Position numbers and translations under genes: made by a program. Under the pieces are notes generated by a model. It was given only the letters and a program-made list of their open reading frames with translations, had not been told where the DNA came from and did no database searches. This document shows, piece by piece, positions 49,571 through 59,030 of a stretch of 64,000 bases of DNA. Source of the DNA: Acinetobacter piscicola (GTDB lineage Bacteria > Pseudomonadota > Gammaproteobacteria > Pseudomonadales > Moraxellaceae); the NCBI RefSeq assembly GCF_002233755.1, contig NZ_NIFO01000025.1:1-64000 (forward strand), read 5' to 3'. Position 1 is the stretch's first letter, and each line of letters opens with the position of its first letter.

Positions 49571-50782
49571 TTAAAACTTTTTAAATCCTTTATTTACAAC
49601 AAAAGGTTTTTTCTTTTCAGGTTGTTCAGTACGTTCTTGACGATCTGAATAGTCACGACGTTCATTGAAACTAGGACGACCTTCAGAACGCTTATTTTGA
49701 CCATAACGATTTTCAGAACGTTCATTGTTATAGCTGTTACCACGATTGTCGGAACGGCTATCCGAGCGACTACTGTTATAGCTATTGCCACTTGAACGTA
49801 CTTTGTTGAAACGGTTTTCTGAGCGTTCATTGCGATTGTCAGCGCGATTTTCTGAACGGTTTTGACCATATTGATTTGTACTTGGTTGAGACTCACGCTG
49901 ATCTTGCTGATTGCTTTGAATCACTTCACCTTCGCTATCACGACGTTGTTGGCGTAAAAAGCCACCACGACGAGCAGCCAAAGGTTTATCTTGCATACGT
50001 TCAGTACGACGTTTAGCCATACCAAATAAACCAGTACCTTGACGTGGTTTAAGTTCAACAGCTTTGGTTAGGTTATCGATATCATTTTTATCGAGTTCCA
50101 TCCAACGACCTGTACGAAGCTCGCGTGGTAAAATTACTGTGCCATAACGGGTACGTAATAAACGGCTTACTTTTAAACCTTGTGATTCAAAAATACGACG
50201 AACCTCACGGTTACGACCTTCTTTTACCACAACCTGATACCAACGGTTAATCCCTTCACCACCAATTTCAGTGAAAGATTCAAACTTAGCAGGGCCATCA
50301 TCTAAAACAACACCTTTGGTCATGTTGTTTTTTAATTGAGGGGTAACTTCGCCCATCACACGAACAGCATATTCACGTTCAATTTCATTTGAAGGGTGCA
50401 TTAAGCGATTTGCAAGCTCACCATCATTTGTGAAAAGTAGTAAACCTGTAGAGTTGATATCTAGACGACCAACCATCACCCAACGTTCATTGGCAATCGT
50501 CGGAAGATGTTCAAATACAGTTGGACGTGACTCTGGATCATTACGTGAACAGATTTCACCTTCTGGTTTGTAATAAATCAAGACACGGCGGCGAATTTCA
50601 TCTTCAATTTGGAATTGAACCTTACGACCATCGATGCGAAGCTCATCTGTTGGTTCGATACGTTCACCCACTTGAGCAACCTGCCCATTGACACTTACAC
50701 GACCAGCCGCAATGACCTCTTCCATATAACGGCGAGAGCCCAAACCAACTCGTGCGAGTACCTTTTGCAATTTTTCACTCAT
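49571..50782 (-). CDS. rluB: 23S rRNA pseudouridine synthase RluB with disordered tail
   Basis: 403 residues. An N-terminal S4 domain (about 1-60) is followed by the RsuA/RluB catalytic domain with GRLDINSTGLLLFTNDGELA (about 107-126; Asp in RLD is catalytic) and NREVRRIFESQG. It modifies U2605 of 23S rRNA. The last about 130 residues form an Arg/Asn/Ser/Asp-rich low-complexity tail (repeats of NRSENR, RSDNR) ending in a Lys-rich segment, absent from minimal RluB. The next gene upstream is scpB, an arrangement common in Gammaproteobacteria. Confidence 0.92.
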   Translation of the reverse strand: MSEKLQKVLARVGLGSRRYMEEVIAAGRVSVNGQVAQVGERIEPTDELRIDGRKVQFQIEDEIRRRVLIYYKPEGEICSRNDPESRPTVFEHLPTIANERWVMVGRLDINSTGLLLFTNDGELANRLMHPSNEIEREYAVRVMGEVTPQLKNNMTKGVVLDDGPAKFESFTEIGGEGINRWYQVVVKEGRNREVRRIFESQGLKVSRLLRTRYGTVILPRELRTGRWMELDKNDIDNLTKAVELKPRQGTGLFGMAKRRTERMQDKPLAARRGGFLRQQRRDSEGEVIQSNQQDQRESQPSTNQYGQNRSENRADNRNERSENRFNKVRSSGNSYNSSRSDSRSDNRGNSYNNERSENRYGQNKRSEGRPSFNERRDYSDRQERTEQPEKKKPFVVNKGFKKF

Positions 50783-50823
50783 GACAGCATAACCTTAGAA
50801 ATAATCATCAACAGTGCACCTAT

Positions 50824-51426
50824 TTAAGACTTTGGAGCTTGCGCATCCAAAGCCATAAAAGCTTCCTTGGCGTCCTGCAGGGGAGGCAATTGATCTAGAG
50901 AAATTAGACCAAAAGCATTTAAAAATTGTGGCGTTGTGACTAACAACGCAGGTCTTCCAGGGAGTTCTCGGAAACCAGATTCTTTAATCCAGTTCCAATC
51001 GAATAATGTCCTCAATATCTGACTATTATTCGTTACTCCACGTATTTGCTCGATATCAGCACGAGTCACGGGCTGATGATAAGCGATCACTGCAACTGTT
51101 TCTAACAGTGATGGAGATAATCTTGTTGGTCGATCAGGCCAAACCTGCGCAATAACGTTTCGATATTTTGCACGAACTTGAAAGCGATAGCCTAAAGCGG
51201 TTTCAACCAGTTCAATCGAACGACCATGTTGTAAAATAGACAATTGTTGCAAGTGTTGGCGTAATTGCTGTTTAGAATATTGATCTTGAAAGGCTTCTTT
51301 TAAACGAGCCAATGATACTGGCGCATCGCTTGCAAAAATAATGGCTTCCAATTGCATTAAAACTTCATGATGATGATCATGTTGAGAGCCATCAACATTG
51401 AAGGCATTATTTTGATCAATTGTCAT
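50824..51426 (-). CDS. scpB: segregation and condensation protein B
   Basis: 200 residues made of two winged-helix modules. LEAIIFASDAPVSLARLKEAF (about 27-47) and ETVAVIAYHQPVTRADIEQIRGV (about 108-130) are ScpB hallmarks. It forms the SMC-ScpAB condensin with ScpA. The start overlaps the scpA stop by 4 nt. Gammaproteobacteria with MukBEF usually lack it, so its presence fits Acinetobacter. Confidence 0.94.
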   Translation of the reverse strand: MTIDQNNAFNVDGSQHDHHHEVLMQLEAIIFASDAPVSLARLKEAFQDQYSKQQLRQHLQQLSILQHGRSIELVETALGYRFQVRAKYRNVIAQVWPDRPTRLSPSLLETVAVIAYHQPVTRADIEQIRGVTNNSQILRTLFDWNWIKESGFRELPGRPALLVTTPQFLNAFGLISLDQLPPLQDAKEAFMALDAQAPKS

Positions 51427-52214
51427 GCATACACTCCTTGAATCGAAAGCGGAGCTTCAATGCCTGAAGAAATAATTTGAATTTTTTGCTGACGTGTTAA
51501 TTCTAAAACTGCCATAAAAGTAACGACCATTCCCATACGACCTTGGCTTGGCTTGAGTAACTCTTGAAAATTGAGAACCTCGCCTGTTTTAACCATATGT
51601 TCAATATAGGCGATTCGTTCATCAAGTAAAACAGGTTCTTGTTCGATTTTGTGTGTGATCGGCTCTGGACGATTGAAAATGCAGAATAGTGCATCTCTTA
51701 ACATGTCAACTTCATAGCCTTCATACACTTTGGGAATATGGCCGATAGAAACACTGGTCATATAAGTATCCCGATCTAAAACAGGCATTTGACCTAAACG
51801 TTCGGCTGCTTTTTTGATACGTAAATAGGTTTCTAGTCGGTCAATTAATTCTTGTTTTGGATCTTTTTCAATATGAACAGTTTTAGGTTTTGGCAATAAT
51901 AAACGAGATTTTAAATCTGCCAATAACGCTGCCATGACCATATAATCTGCGGTCAACTCGATATTCAAAGACTTCATATTGTCCATATAAGACAAATATT
52001 GAGCGGCGATTGGCGCGATATCGAGTTGTAATAAATCAAAACCGTTTTTTTGAATCAAATAAATTAAAAAGTCGAGTGGTCCTTCGAAATGTTCAAGCAG
52101 AATTTCGAATGCAGCTGGTGGAATATATAAATCCTCTGGAATGGTTTCATGCCATTCATCCAATACTCGGATGTGGGAAACCGATTCCATAGAATCATGT
52201 GATGTTTGAGTCAT
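51423..52214 (-). CDS. scpA: segregation and condensation protein A
   Basis: 263 residues. FEILLEHFEGPLDFLIYLIQKNGFDLLQLDIAPIA (about 33-67) is the conserved ScpA N-terminal segment. AADYMVMAALLADLKSRLLLP-like text (about 88-108) follows. The kleisin bridges SMC heads together with ScpB. First gene of the scpA-scpB-rluB cluster; promoter in the 460-bp gap to its right. Confidence 0.93.
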   Translation of the reverse strand: MTQTSHDSMESVSHIRVLDEWHETIPEDLYIPPAAFEILLEHFEGPLDFLIYLIQKNGFDLLQLDIAPIAAQYLSYMDNMKSLNIELTADYMVMAALLADLKSRLLLPKPKTVHIEKDPKQELIDRLETYLRIKKAAERLGQMPVLDRDTYMTSVSIGHIPKVYEGYEVDMLRDALFCIFNRPEPITHKIEQEPVLLDERIAYIEHMVKTGEVLNFQELLKPSQGRMGMVVTFMAVLELTRQQKIQIISSGIEAPLSIQGVYA

Positions 52215-52674
52215 TACAATTTATTAGCCACGCGAATTTTCAAAGGCATGTTTTATCGTACAACCACACAATGAAACTTGTACATTGGAGAGAGGTGGAG
52301 ACGAATTACAAAAAGATAGTAAGTCTATTTTAAAGGAAAAACACGTAGGAATACATTGCTAAATCATAAAAAATGATAAAAACCTGAAAATAAATAGGGA
52401 ATTTTTTAATTTGGAGTACGATTAATATGAATATAGTGAGAATAGGTAGTGTGCTTTAGGTAGTGTGCTTATTGGTATTTGCTGAAAACTAGACATGAAG
52501 GATTCTATGCATCTTTAACGATCATTCAAATACAAGAAAAATATCAGATAGGGCGTTTTGTGGTGCAAGGTTACAGATGACTTTTAACCGAACTTAAACA
52601 AAATGAAATACTTTAGAAGTTGAATATTACTTATATAATTATTAAGATTTATTAATTAATAATAGGTCATAATA
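52215..52674. other. 460-bp intergenic region before vgrG, with a 14-bp tandem repeat and a possible coding remnant
   Basis: Two perfect tandem copies of TAGGTAGTGTGCTT lie at 52443-52470. From about 52472 a frame reads YLLKTRHEGFYASL... and hits TGA after VVQGYR (about 52576), then continues LLTELKQNEIL before another stop. This may be a decayed gene, but I recognise no family and it may be chance. The last 70 bases are very AT-rich and probably hold the vgrG promoter. Confidence 0.35.
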
Positions 52675-55416
52675 ATGATAAATAATATTTTTGGTATTTT
52701 GGATAAATTAGGCTACAGCACACGAAAGCGTGCCATAACTGCTCAGTTTTCAAATGAAGAATTGAACGCTCAGGTCGTGTTACAACGGATTGATGGATAT
52801 CATGAAATTAATGAAGGGTTATCCGCAGAACTCATTTGCTTATCGACAAATCCATATATCGCTTTAAAAGAATTTATAGGTTGCCAAGTGGCTGTTGATC
52901 AAGTTACCGATTTAGGACAACTGTTTAGAACCACAGGTATAATTACAGGTACGAGTCAAGGGCAATCTGATGGTGCATTTACGCTTTATCGTTTAACCAT
53001 GCAAGATGCAACCAGTTTATGGCATAAAAGACGCAATAGTCGCGTATTTATGAATAAGACTATCGTGGAAATTATTCATGTGATTTTCAAGGAGTGGCAG
53101 CAGCGAAGTGCCTTATTCACGAGTAGTTTAAAACTGGATTTGACCGGTTTAACAAAAGAGTACGATATACGCCCCTTTTGGATGCAGTCGAATGAAAGCG
53201 ATTTTACATATTTAACCAGAATAATGCGTGAAGAATCCATTAATTGGTTGATTGATGAATCTCATAATATTGTATCTACACAGAGTCAAAGTATCGAGCC
53301 ACAGAAACTACGTTTAATTGATGATAATGCACAATTTAAAGCGCTTGAACGAAGAGCAATTCGATACCATCGCTCAAATGCAACAGAACGATATGACACG
53401 ATCACCAGCTTTATTGCACAGCGACAATTACAATCAACAGCGATTCATTTACAACGTTGGCAGGCAGACTATTTGAGTCAAGAAGATGCCAGTGGTTCAG
53501 TATTAAGTTTGCACAGACACAGTAGCCAAAGACACAATGAAAGTTTAAGCCTTGAACAGGCATGGAGTTTGTCACCCGCATGGATCAGTGATTTAAAAGG
53601 TGAAGATCAAGCAACAGTTTCGAATAATAATCAATTAGACAAGTTGAATAAGCATCTGAGTCAATACCAAGCGCTACAAGCTAAATACTTTATAGCGCAT
53701 AGTAGTGTCCGAGATGCCCAAGTTGGTTATTGGTTTCAACTGAGTGGACATCCTGAACTTGACCAAAATCATAGTGATAATGCTAAAGAATTTTTAATAC
53801 TCAATAAGCATTTCTACAATCAGAATAATTTCCCCAAAGATATACAAGACCAAGTTGAAAGGCTACTCAGACTGAGCCATTGGCAAAAGAATAAGGACAG
53901 TACAGAAGAACGTCAGGCAAATGAACTCGTCGTTGTGCGTAGGAATATCGCGATTGTTCCAGAATATGACCCACTCGAACATCGCCCAACTGCATATGTA
54001 CAACGAGCTAAAGTTGTAAGCGATGGTGAGGAAATTTATGTAGATGAATGGGGACGTATCAAAGTTCGATTTTTATTCACAAGAAATGAAGATCATTCAC
54101 ACGATGGCGGAGCGGGGTCAAAAGATAGTGATATGGATTCTGCATGGGTAGATGTATTGACGCCGTGGGCAGGTGAAGGTTATGGAGCACGATTTTTACC
54201 GCGTAAAGATGAAATCGTTGTTATTGACTTTTTTGACGGCAATATAGATCGACCATTTGTGACGGGACGTATTCATGAAGGAAGACGTTCTCCAACCAAG
54301 TTTGATGTTAAAGGCAAATTACCTGCGACTAAAAAACTTAGTGGTATTCGTTCCAAAGAAGTTAGTGGTGAGGGTTTTAACCAACTGCGTTTTGATGATA
54401 CGACAGGGCAGATCAGTGCTCAATTACAGAGTAGTCATGGGGCTACACAACTCAATTTGGGAAATTTAAGTCATCCTAAGGAGCAAGCTGAAAGTGAAGG
54501 TCGTGGTGAAGGTTTTGAGTTGAGGACGGATGATTGGGGAGCTGTTCGAGCACCAAAGGGTATTTTGATTAGTACTGAAAGTGCATCTAATGCGAGTGGA
54601 AACCATCTAGATCGTAAAAATCTACAGAAGAATATAGAAAAATCTTTAGGTTTAAATAAGGCAATTCAAGACGCAGCAAAAGGGCATCAAACGACGGAAC
54701 CTGAATTAGAGCTTCAAGAGTCTTTAAAGAATGAATTACCGAATTGGAATGAATCAGATTCAACGCCATATATTGCAGTAAATACGCAAGATTCACTGAT
54801 TTTGGATGCTGATAAAGGCATTCTTGCCCAAGCCAAAGACAATATTGATATTAGTACTGAGCGCAATGTTCAGATTTTCTCAGGACGAAGCTTTCTTGCC
54901 AATGTCTTGGATAGAATTTCATTATTTGCAAAAGCGGCTGGTATCAAAATAAAAGCGGGTGCAGGTCCTGTCGAAATTGAATCTCAGGCTGATCGTATGA
55001 AGCTTGCTTCGCAAGAACTGATGCATATTTATGCCATTAACGATTTTGTAAAAGTTGAAAGTGGTAAAGGGATATTGATTAGTGATGGTCGTGGTTATAT
55101 CAAGATGGAAGGTGGAAATATAGATATTGTTTGTCCTGGTTTATTGACTTTAAAAGCTGGACAAATTCAGACCATGTCTGGTGCTACCTTAAGTAGTGAC
55201 CTAGCAGCTATGCCTAAGTTGCAAATGGATTATGACGAGCTATTTGTATTACGTAACAAAGCTGGAAAAGCCATGCCCAATATGAAATATCAAATTAAAA
55301 CAGAAGATGGCAAAACGATTGAGGGAATTACCGACTCAAAGGGTAAAACTGAGAATGTTACTTCACTTTCTATGACCAAAGCCGTTGTTACATTACTAGG
55401 ATATATTGATGAATAA
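52675..55416 (+). CDS. vgrG: type VI secretion tip protein VgrG with C-terminal extension
   Basis: 913 residues. The gp27-like N-terminal domain (about 15-380) is followed by the gp5 OB-fold (about 420-520; GRIKVRFLFTR, DSAWVDVLTPWAG, GFFPRKDE-like text). Next comes a DUF2345 beta-helix with TPYIAVNTQDSLILDADKGILAQAKDNI (about 695-720), and a short terminal domain (about 860-913, LRNKAGKAMPNMKYQIKTEDG) of transthyretin-like character. This tail probably docks the downstream lipase. VgrG forms the spike tip of the T6SS needle. No T6SS core genes are in the window, so this is an orphan vgrG island. Confidence 0.93.
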   Translation: MINNIFGILDKLGYSTRKRAITAQFSNEELNAQVVLQRIDGYHEINEGLSAELICLSTNPYIALKEFIGCQVAVDQVTDLGQLFRTTGIITGTSQGQSDGAFTLYRLTMQDATSLWHKRRNSRVFMNKTIVEIIHVIFKEWQQRSALFTSSLKLDLTGLTKEYDIRPFWMQSNESDFTYLTRIMREESINWLIDESHNIVSTQSQSIEPQKLRLIDDNAQFKALERRAIRYHRSNATERYDTITSFIAQRQLQSTAIHLQRWQADYLSQEDASGSVLSLHRHSSQRHNESLSLEQAWSLSPAWISDLKGEDQATVSNNNQLDKLNKHLSQYQALQAKYFIAHSSVRDAQVGYWFQLSGHPELDQNHSDNAKEFLILNKHFYNQNNFPKDIQDQVERLLRLSHWQKNKDSTEERQANELVVVRRNIAIVPEYDPLEHRPTAYVQRAKVVSDGEEIYVDEWGRIKVRFLFTRNEDHSHDGGAGSKDSDMDSAWVDVLTPWAGEGYGARFLPRKDEIVVIDFFDGNIDRPFVTGRIHEGRRSPTKFDVKGKLPATKKLSGIRSKEVSGEGFNQLRFDDTTGQISAQLQSSHGATQLNLGNLSHPKEQAESEGRGEGFELRTDDWGAVRAPKGILISTESASNASGNHLDRKNLQKNIEKSLGLNKAIQDAAKGHQTTEPELELQESLKNELPNWNESDSTPYIAVNTQDSLILDADKGILAQAKDNIDISTERNVQIFSGRSFLANVLDRISLFAKAAGIKIKAGAGPVEIESQADRMKLASQELMHIYAINDFVKVESGKGILISDGRGYIKMEGGNIDIVCPGLLTLKAGQIQTMSGATLSSDLAAMPKLQMDYDELFVLRNKAGKAMPNMKYQIKTEDGKTIEGITDSKGKTENVTSLSMTKAVVTLLGYIDE

Positions 55417-56410
55417 AATACTTTTTTCTCTATTCATCGCTGTATGTATATCAACAACAGGCTGTGCTACAGCAAGATCAGAATTAAAAAATACAGGAAA
55501 TAACATGATCAATTTAAAAAACACCAAAAGCTATTGTTTAGGACGTTATGCCGTGGAGATTCCTGCCGAGGCAAATCCATTGGAAAGATATGACCAATAT
55601 GATTCATTTATTATAGCGGTCAAAGAAAATGCCACACGTCAAGATTTTGATGCAGCGATTCAAAAAGTGAGAAAAGAGTATTCTAGAAGTGATTGGCATA
55701 TAACGGAAGATCCTCAAGAACAGCAATTCGAAAGTCGATTGACTAAAATTTTAAAGGGCAAAACATCAAAGGATAAAGGTGATCCTTTAGATGTTTTTGG
55801 TTTTGTATTAGATAAAAAGACTTTATTTCTAATTGAAGGTGGGCATAGTGATATGCCGAAGTGGACAGAAAAAAGCAATGAAGCCATTCAAAACCTAGTC
55901 AAAAACTTACGTTATCGCCCTGAACATGAAATTCCAAAAGAAAGTGGTCAATGTATTTATCAAGGTTTTATCAAAGACAATGATCAAAAGTTTCGACACA
56001 GTAAACAAACACTAGCATTTGACTTTAATAATTATCCAAGTGTGGTTTTGCGCTTTGAAGCTGAAACGAATTCAAGGGAAACTGCACAATTGATTCCGAG
56101 AATTGAAAACAAATTAAGACAGGTTGGGCAAAGTGAGCATCAAATCAATAAAGGTAATATTCGCAAAGGTGAAAAGAATACCGCACAGTTAACTGCACAA
56201 GAGTGGATTGGTATTGAAAAAATGAAAGGGCGTGATGGTATCAGTGCTTTATGGGAACATACAGGTACGGCACGTAATAATAAAGATCCTTTAATTAATT
56301 TTGAAGTGGATACGAGTTATGAGTCTTTTGGTAATGAAAGTAGTAGCTTATATCAAGTAGAAGCCTTACAACTATATGAGACAATCATAAAAACAATACG
56401 CAAATTTTAA
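55409..56410 (+). CDS. Tli4-like T6SS immunity lipoprotein
   Basis: 333 residues from the ATG at 55409, overlapping the end of vgrG by 8 nt. A signal peptide with a lipobox-like ISTTGCA (Cys at about 20) predicts a periplasm-facing lipoprotein. The body has NTKSYCLGRYAVEIPAE and, near the C terminus, GRDGISALWEHTGTARNNKDPLINFEVDT, which resemble Tli4, the immunity protein of the Tle4 phospholipase. Placing immunity at the membrane fits neutralising a lipase injected into the periplasm. It stands between vgrG and the effector. Assignment by motif resemblance. Confidence 0.75.
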   Translation: MNKILFSLFIAVCISTTGCATARSELKNTGNNMINLKNTKSYCLGRYAVEIPAEANPLERYDQYDSFIIAVKENATRQDFDAAIQKVRKEYSRSDWHITEDPQEQQFESRLTKILKGKTSKDKGDPLDVFGFVLDKKTLFLIEGGHSDMPKWTEKSNEAIQNLVKNLRYRPEHEIPKESGQCIYQGFIKDNDQKFRHSKQTLAFDFNNYPSVVLRFEAETNSRETAQLIPRIENKLRQVGQSEHQINKGNIRKGEKNTAQLTAQEWIGIEKMKGRDGISALWEHTGTARNNKDPLINFEVDTSYESFGNESSSLYQVEALQLYETIIKTIRKF

Positions 56411-56437
56411 AACCAACTAAAAATAACTGAGAATAAA

Positions 56438-58315
56438 ATGTCAAATAATGCCTATACACATGATGCTTATGAAACCATTCATAAGTCGGGAAAAGTTTCT
56501 TATGTATCACACACCACGCCAAATAGTATCAAAACTGAGTGTCAAATACCTGCACCCGTGAAATATGTGGTTCCGATTATTTTTGTTCCTGGAATTATGG
56601 GATCAAATCTAAAAGATTCAAAGAAAAACAAAGTCTGGTATCCCAAGAAGTCTATCTCAACTATAGTAAAATATAGCAGAAGAGATGCCATGCAACGTCA
56701 AATTGCTTTAAATCCTAAAACCACGCAGGTGGGGTATGACGGTGATATTAAGTTAAATAAAAAGCAGCTTCCTTATATTACTGAAGAGATTGCCAGAGCA
56801 CGAGGCTGGGGCTCAGTAATTACCATTGGTTATGCCAAGGTGTTAATTTATTTGGAAAATCAACTAAACAATCCATTTAAAAAACTAAGTGAGCATCAAC
56901 AAGACCAATTTAATGGTACTGCTGAGTGGGAAAAAATTGTTGGATCTGGCAGTAAAGAAACACAAGACATACTTAAAAACTGGTCAAGTACTAAGGCTGT
57001 TGAACTGTTAAGTTTAGAACAGCATGAAGAATTAGCTGATTATGCATTTCCTGTTTTTGCTTGTGGTTATAATTGGCTAGATACCAACATGGAATCGGCA
57101 AACAAAATTGCAGATCGCTTAAATAATGAAGTGATGGTGCAAGTCAAAAAAGAATACCCCACAGCAAAATTTAAGAAATTTATTATTGTGACCCATTCTA
57201 TGGGCGGATTGGTGACTCGAGCATTGATTCAAAATGAGAAGGTCAAAGATAAAATTGCGGGAGTGGTGCATGGGGTAATGCCTGCCAGTGGTGCGCCCGC
57301 GGTTTATCAACGCTTAACCGTAGGTTGGGATGGTTGGAAAGCCTCTACAGGGTTAATGAATAGTGTTCAAGCATGGGCGACCAAATTTATGTTTGGTAAT
57401 ACTTCAGAGCGATTAACTGCAACCTTGGCCAGCGCACCCGGTGGTCTAGAACTGCTACCATTCCCTAATTATTCCAATACTCAAGATTTTCCAAAAAATC
57501 CCAAAGCATGGTTAATCTTAAAAGCCAATACTCCCTCTGGTGAAATCACTGCTTCACTGCCTAAAACAGCTGATCCTTATACTGAAATATATAAGAGAAA
57601 AGACTGTTGGTGGGCAATGATGAATTCTGATTTTATCGATCCAGCAGACTTACTTAGACAAGAAGCTAATGAAAAGGGGTATGAAAGTACTTTTGATGTT
57701 TTTAGACGGAATATAAATATAGTAAAAATACTACACGATCATATTAAAGATACCTATCATAGCAATACCTATGCACATTATGGTGCGGATCAAGAGCATA
57801 AAGCATTTGGTCAAGTGGTGTGGCGTTGTCAGGAAGTATTGAATATTAGTAGTGAACAAGAATTGATCGAGTTAATGGATTTGTATGGCAAGAAAAATTT
57901 AATTGAGTTACCCAATATAAACGATCGAAGTCATATTAAAGAAGATGACGTTGATGTTGTGGAAGATGATGCGGTTTTAACAATAGAGGGTTCTAAATCG
58001 CATAATTTAAATGATAATGCCTATAAAAAAGATGGTGTGCGAGAAATTTTATTGGATGAGAAATCACGAATTTCCAAAACCAACAAAGCCACGTTTTGTT
58101 TAGATATCAAGCCAACATCACTGGGTGATGGTACTGTTTGTTATCAATCTGGACAGGATGTTCGGGCGAGTACACGGACACCAAAAGAAACTTTTATGAT
58201 TAATGGTTATGAGCATTCAGGAAGTTATGATAACGAAGATGTTCAACTCAATACGATTTATTGCATTGCAAATATTGTGGATATAATGAAAAAAAGTACA
58301 GCAGATTGTGAGTGA
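56438..58315 (+). CDS. Tle4-like T6SS lipase/phospholipase effector
   Basis: 625 residues, no signal peptide. The alpha/beta-hydrolase core starts with VVPIIFVPGIMGSNL (about 44-58), the oxyanion motif of PGAP1/LCAT-like lipases. The nucleophile is S254 in VTHSMGGLVTRAL. Candidate partner residues are in the DNEDVQ and HSGSYDNED segments near the C terminus. It follows vgrG and its predicted immunity gene, the classic layout of a VgrG-delivered effector. I call it Tle4-like because of the PGAP1-type fold and the Tli4-like neighbour; Tle3 is the alternative. The substrate is not shown. Confidence 0.78.
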   Translation: MSNNAYTHDAYETIHKSGKVSYVSHTTPNSIKTECQIPAPVKYVVPIIFVPGIMGSNLKDSKKNKVWYPKKSISTIVKYSRRDAMQRQIALNPKTTQVGYDGDIKLNKKQLPYITEEIARARGWGSVITIGYAKVLIYLENQLNNPFKKLSEHQQDQFNGTAEWEKIVGSGSKETQDILKNWSSTKAVELLSLEQHEELADYAFPVFACGYNWLDTNMESANKIADRLNNEVMVQVKKEYPTAKFKKFIIVTHSMGGLVTRALIQNEKVKDKIAGVVHGVMPASGAPAVYQRLTVGWDGWKASTGLMNSVQAWATKFMFGNTSERLTATLASAPGGLELLPFPNYSNTQDFPKNPKAWLILKANTPSGEITASLPKTADPYTEIYKRKDCWWAMMNSDFIDPADLLRQEANEKGYESTFDVFRRNINIVKILHDHIKDTYHSNTYAHYGADQEHKAFGQVVWRCQEVLNISSEQELIELMDLYGKKNLIELPNINDRSHIKEDDVDVVEDDAVLTIEGSKSHNLNDNAYKKDGVREILLDEKSRISKTNKATFCLDIKPTSLGDGTVCYQSGQDVRASTRTPKETFMINGYEHSGSYDNEDVQLNTIYCIANIVDIMKKSTADCE

Positions 58316-58426
58316 AGTTTGTTTTTATTTCAGTGATGTTGAGTGTGTTTTAACCAATTGGTTAATCATAATAGAAACTACAAGACGATATTTACAATTT
58401 TAGATAAAGAGTATTAGAGGATAATT

Positions 58427-58630
58427 ATGCTAAGTGCTGCAAATATTAATGATGGATTGATGTTAGCTTTCATAATGTTGATAAGTATTATTTTACTAAT
58501 TATTACTGGAATAGTCGCTTTATTTAGATTTAAAAATAAAAAAGAACCTAAATTGGAAGCTCAGGATATAGTAATTATTATTTTTTATTTCATAGGAATA
58601 TCTGGTTTGTTGTATTCATTTTTAGGATAA
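58427..58630 (+). CDS. small two-helix membrane protein downstream of the effector
   Basis: 67 residues. Two hydrophobic segments (about 10-32 and 46-65) flank a short Lys-rich loop (FRFKNKKEPKLE), so both ends may face the periplasm. The start has an AGAGGATAATT Shine-Dalgarno-like stretch. 111 nt after the effector gene on the same strand, before a good terminator. It is not recognised; a second, membrane-based immunity protein is conceivable but only suggested by position. Confidence 0.6.
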   Translation: MLSAANINDGLMLAFIMLISIILLIITGIVALFRFKNKKEPKLEAQDIVIIIFYFIGISGLLYSFLG

Positions 58631-58690
58631 TTAGATGTACTAGTTGTATTCATAATTGTTTAGAACGCTAATTAGCAATCAAATACGAAT

Positions 58691-58721
58691 AAAAAATCCG
58701 ATTTCTAAAAATCGGATTTTT
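58691..58721 (+). terminator. Rho-independent terminator of the vgrG-effector cluster
   Basis: AAAAATCCGATTT (58692-58704) pairs with AAATCGGATTTTT (58709-58721) around CTAA. It marks the end of the vgrG transcription unit and abuts the repeat element. Confidence 0.88.
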
Positions 58722-58739
58722 CATGAATGACAAATAATG

Positions 58740-58940
58740 TGTCGCTCAATGACATTTTATGTGTCGTAAATGACAACTTATGTGTCGCGTGACCGTCACG
58801 CGACACATAAGTTGACATTGGTGCCTTTTATAAAACAAAGATTTAGACAGCTAAGTGACAATCAGTTTCATGAAAATACGACAGATAAGCTGACATTTTT
58901 TAGGAAAACGACACATAAGATGACATTTTGTTGAGCGACA
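58740..58940. mobile_element. 201-bp non-autonomous element (MITE-like) with transposase-binding-like repeats
   Basis: Begins TGTCGCTCAA (58740-58749) and ends with its exact inverse TTGAGCGACA (58931-58940). Inside are repeated units of about 17-19 bp, consensus TGACA-NN-TTATGTGTCG. Two intact copies lie on the left (58750, 58771), a further one just outside at 58728, and inverted copies on the right near 58801, 58853 (degenerate), 58880 and 58909. The innermost left and right units form a 51-bp near-perfect palindrome (58769-58819). TG...CA ends and multiple internal sites resemble the ends of Tn5053/Tn7-like (TniA/TnsB) or IS21-type elements. No clear target duplication (TAATG versus TATTT). 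No ORF inside. Confidence 0.6.
58769..58819. repeat. 51-bp near-perfect palindrome at the centre of the element
   Basis: 24-bp arms, one mismatch, separated by CCG (58793-58795). The left arm contains CTTATGTGTCGCGTGA and the right arm its inverse. It may form a cruciform or mark the junction of two transposon ends. Confidence 0.9.
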
Positions 58941-59030
58941 TATTTTGACGTACTTGTTCGGTAAGAGTATTGATCTTTTAGGTGAAATTTCGTACTAATA
59001 TTTGTGATAAATATATAAGTGAGAAATTAT

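Noticed and set aside
58728..58950. CRISPR array or plasmid-type iterons
   Set aside because: The repeats switch orientation at the centre, are unevenly spaced and have no unique spacers of constant size; terminal inverted repeats point to a transposon end instead.
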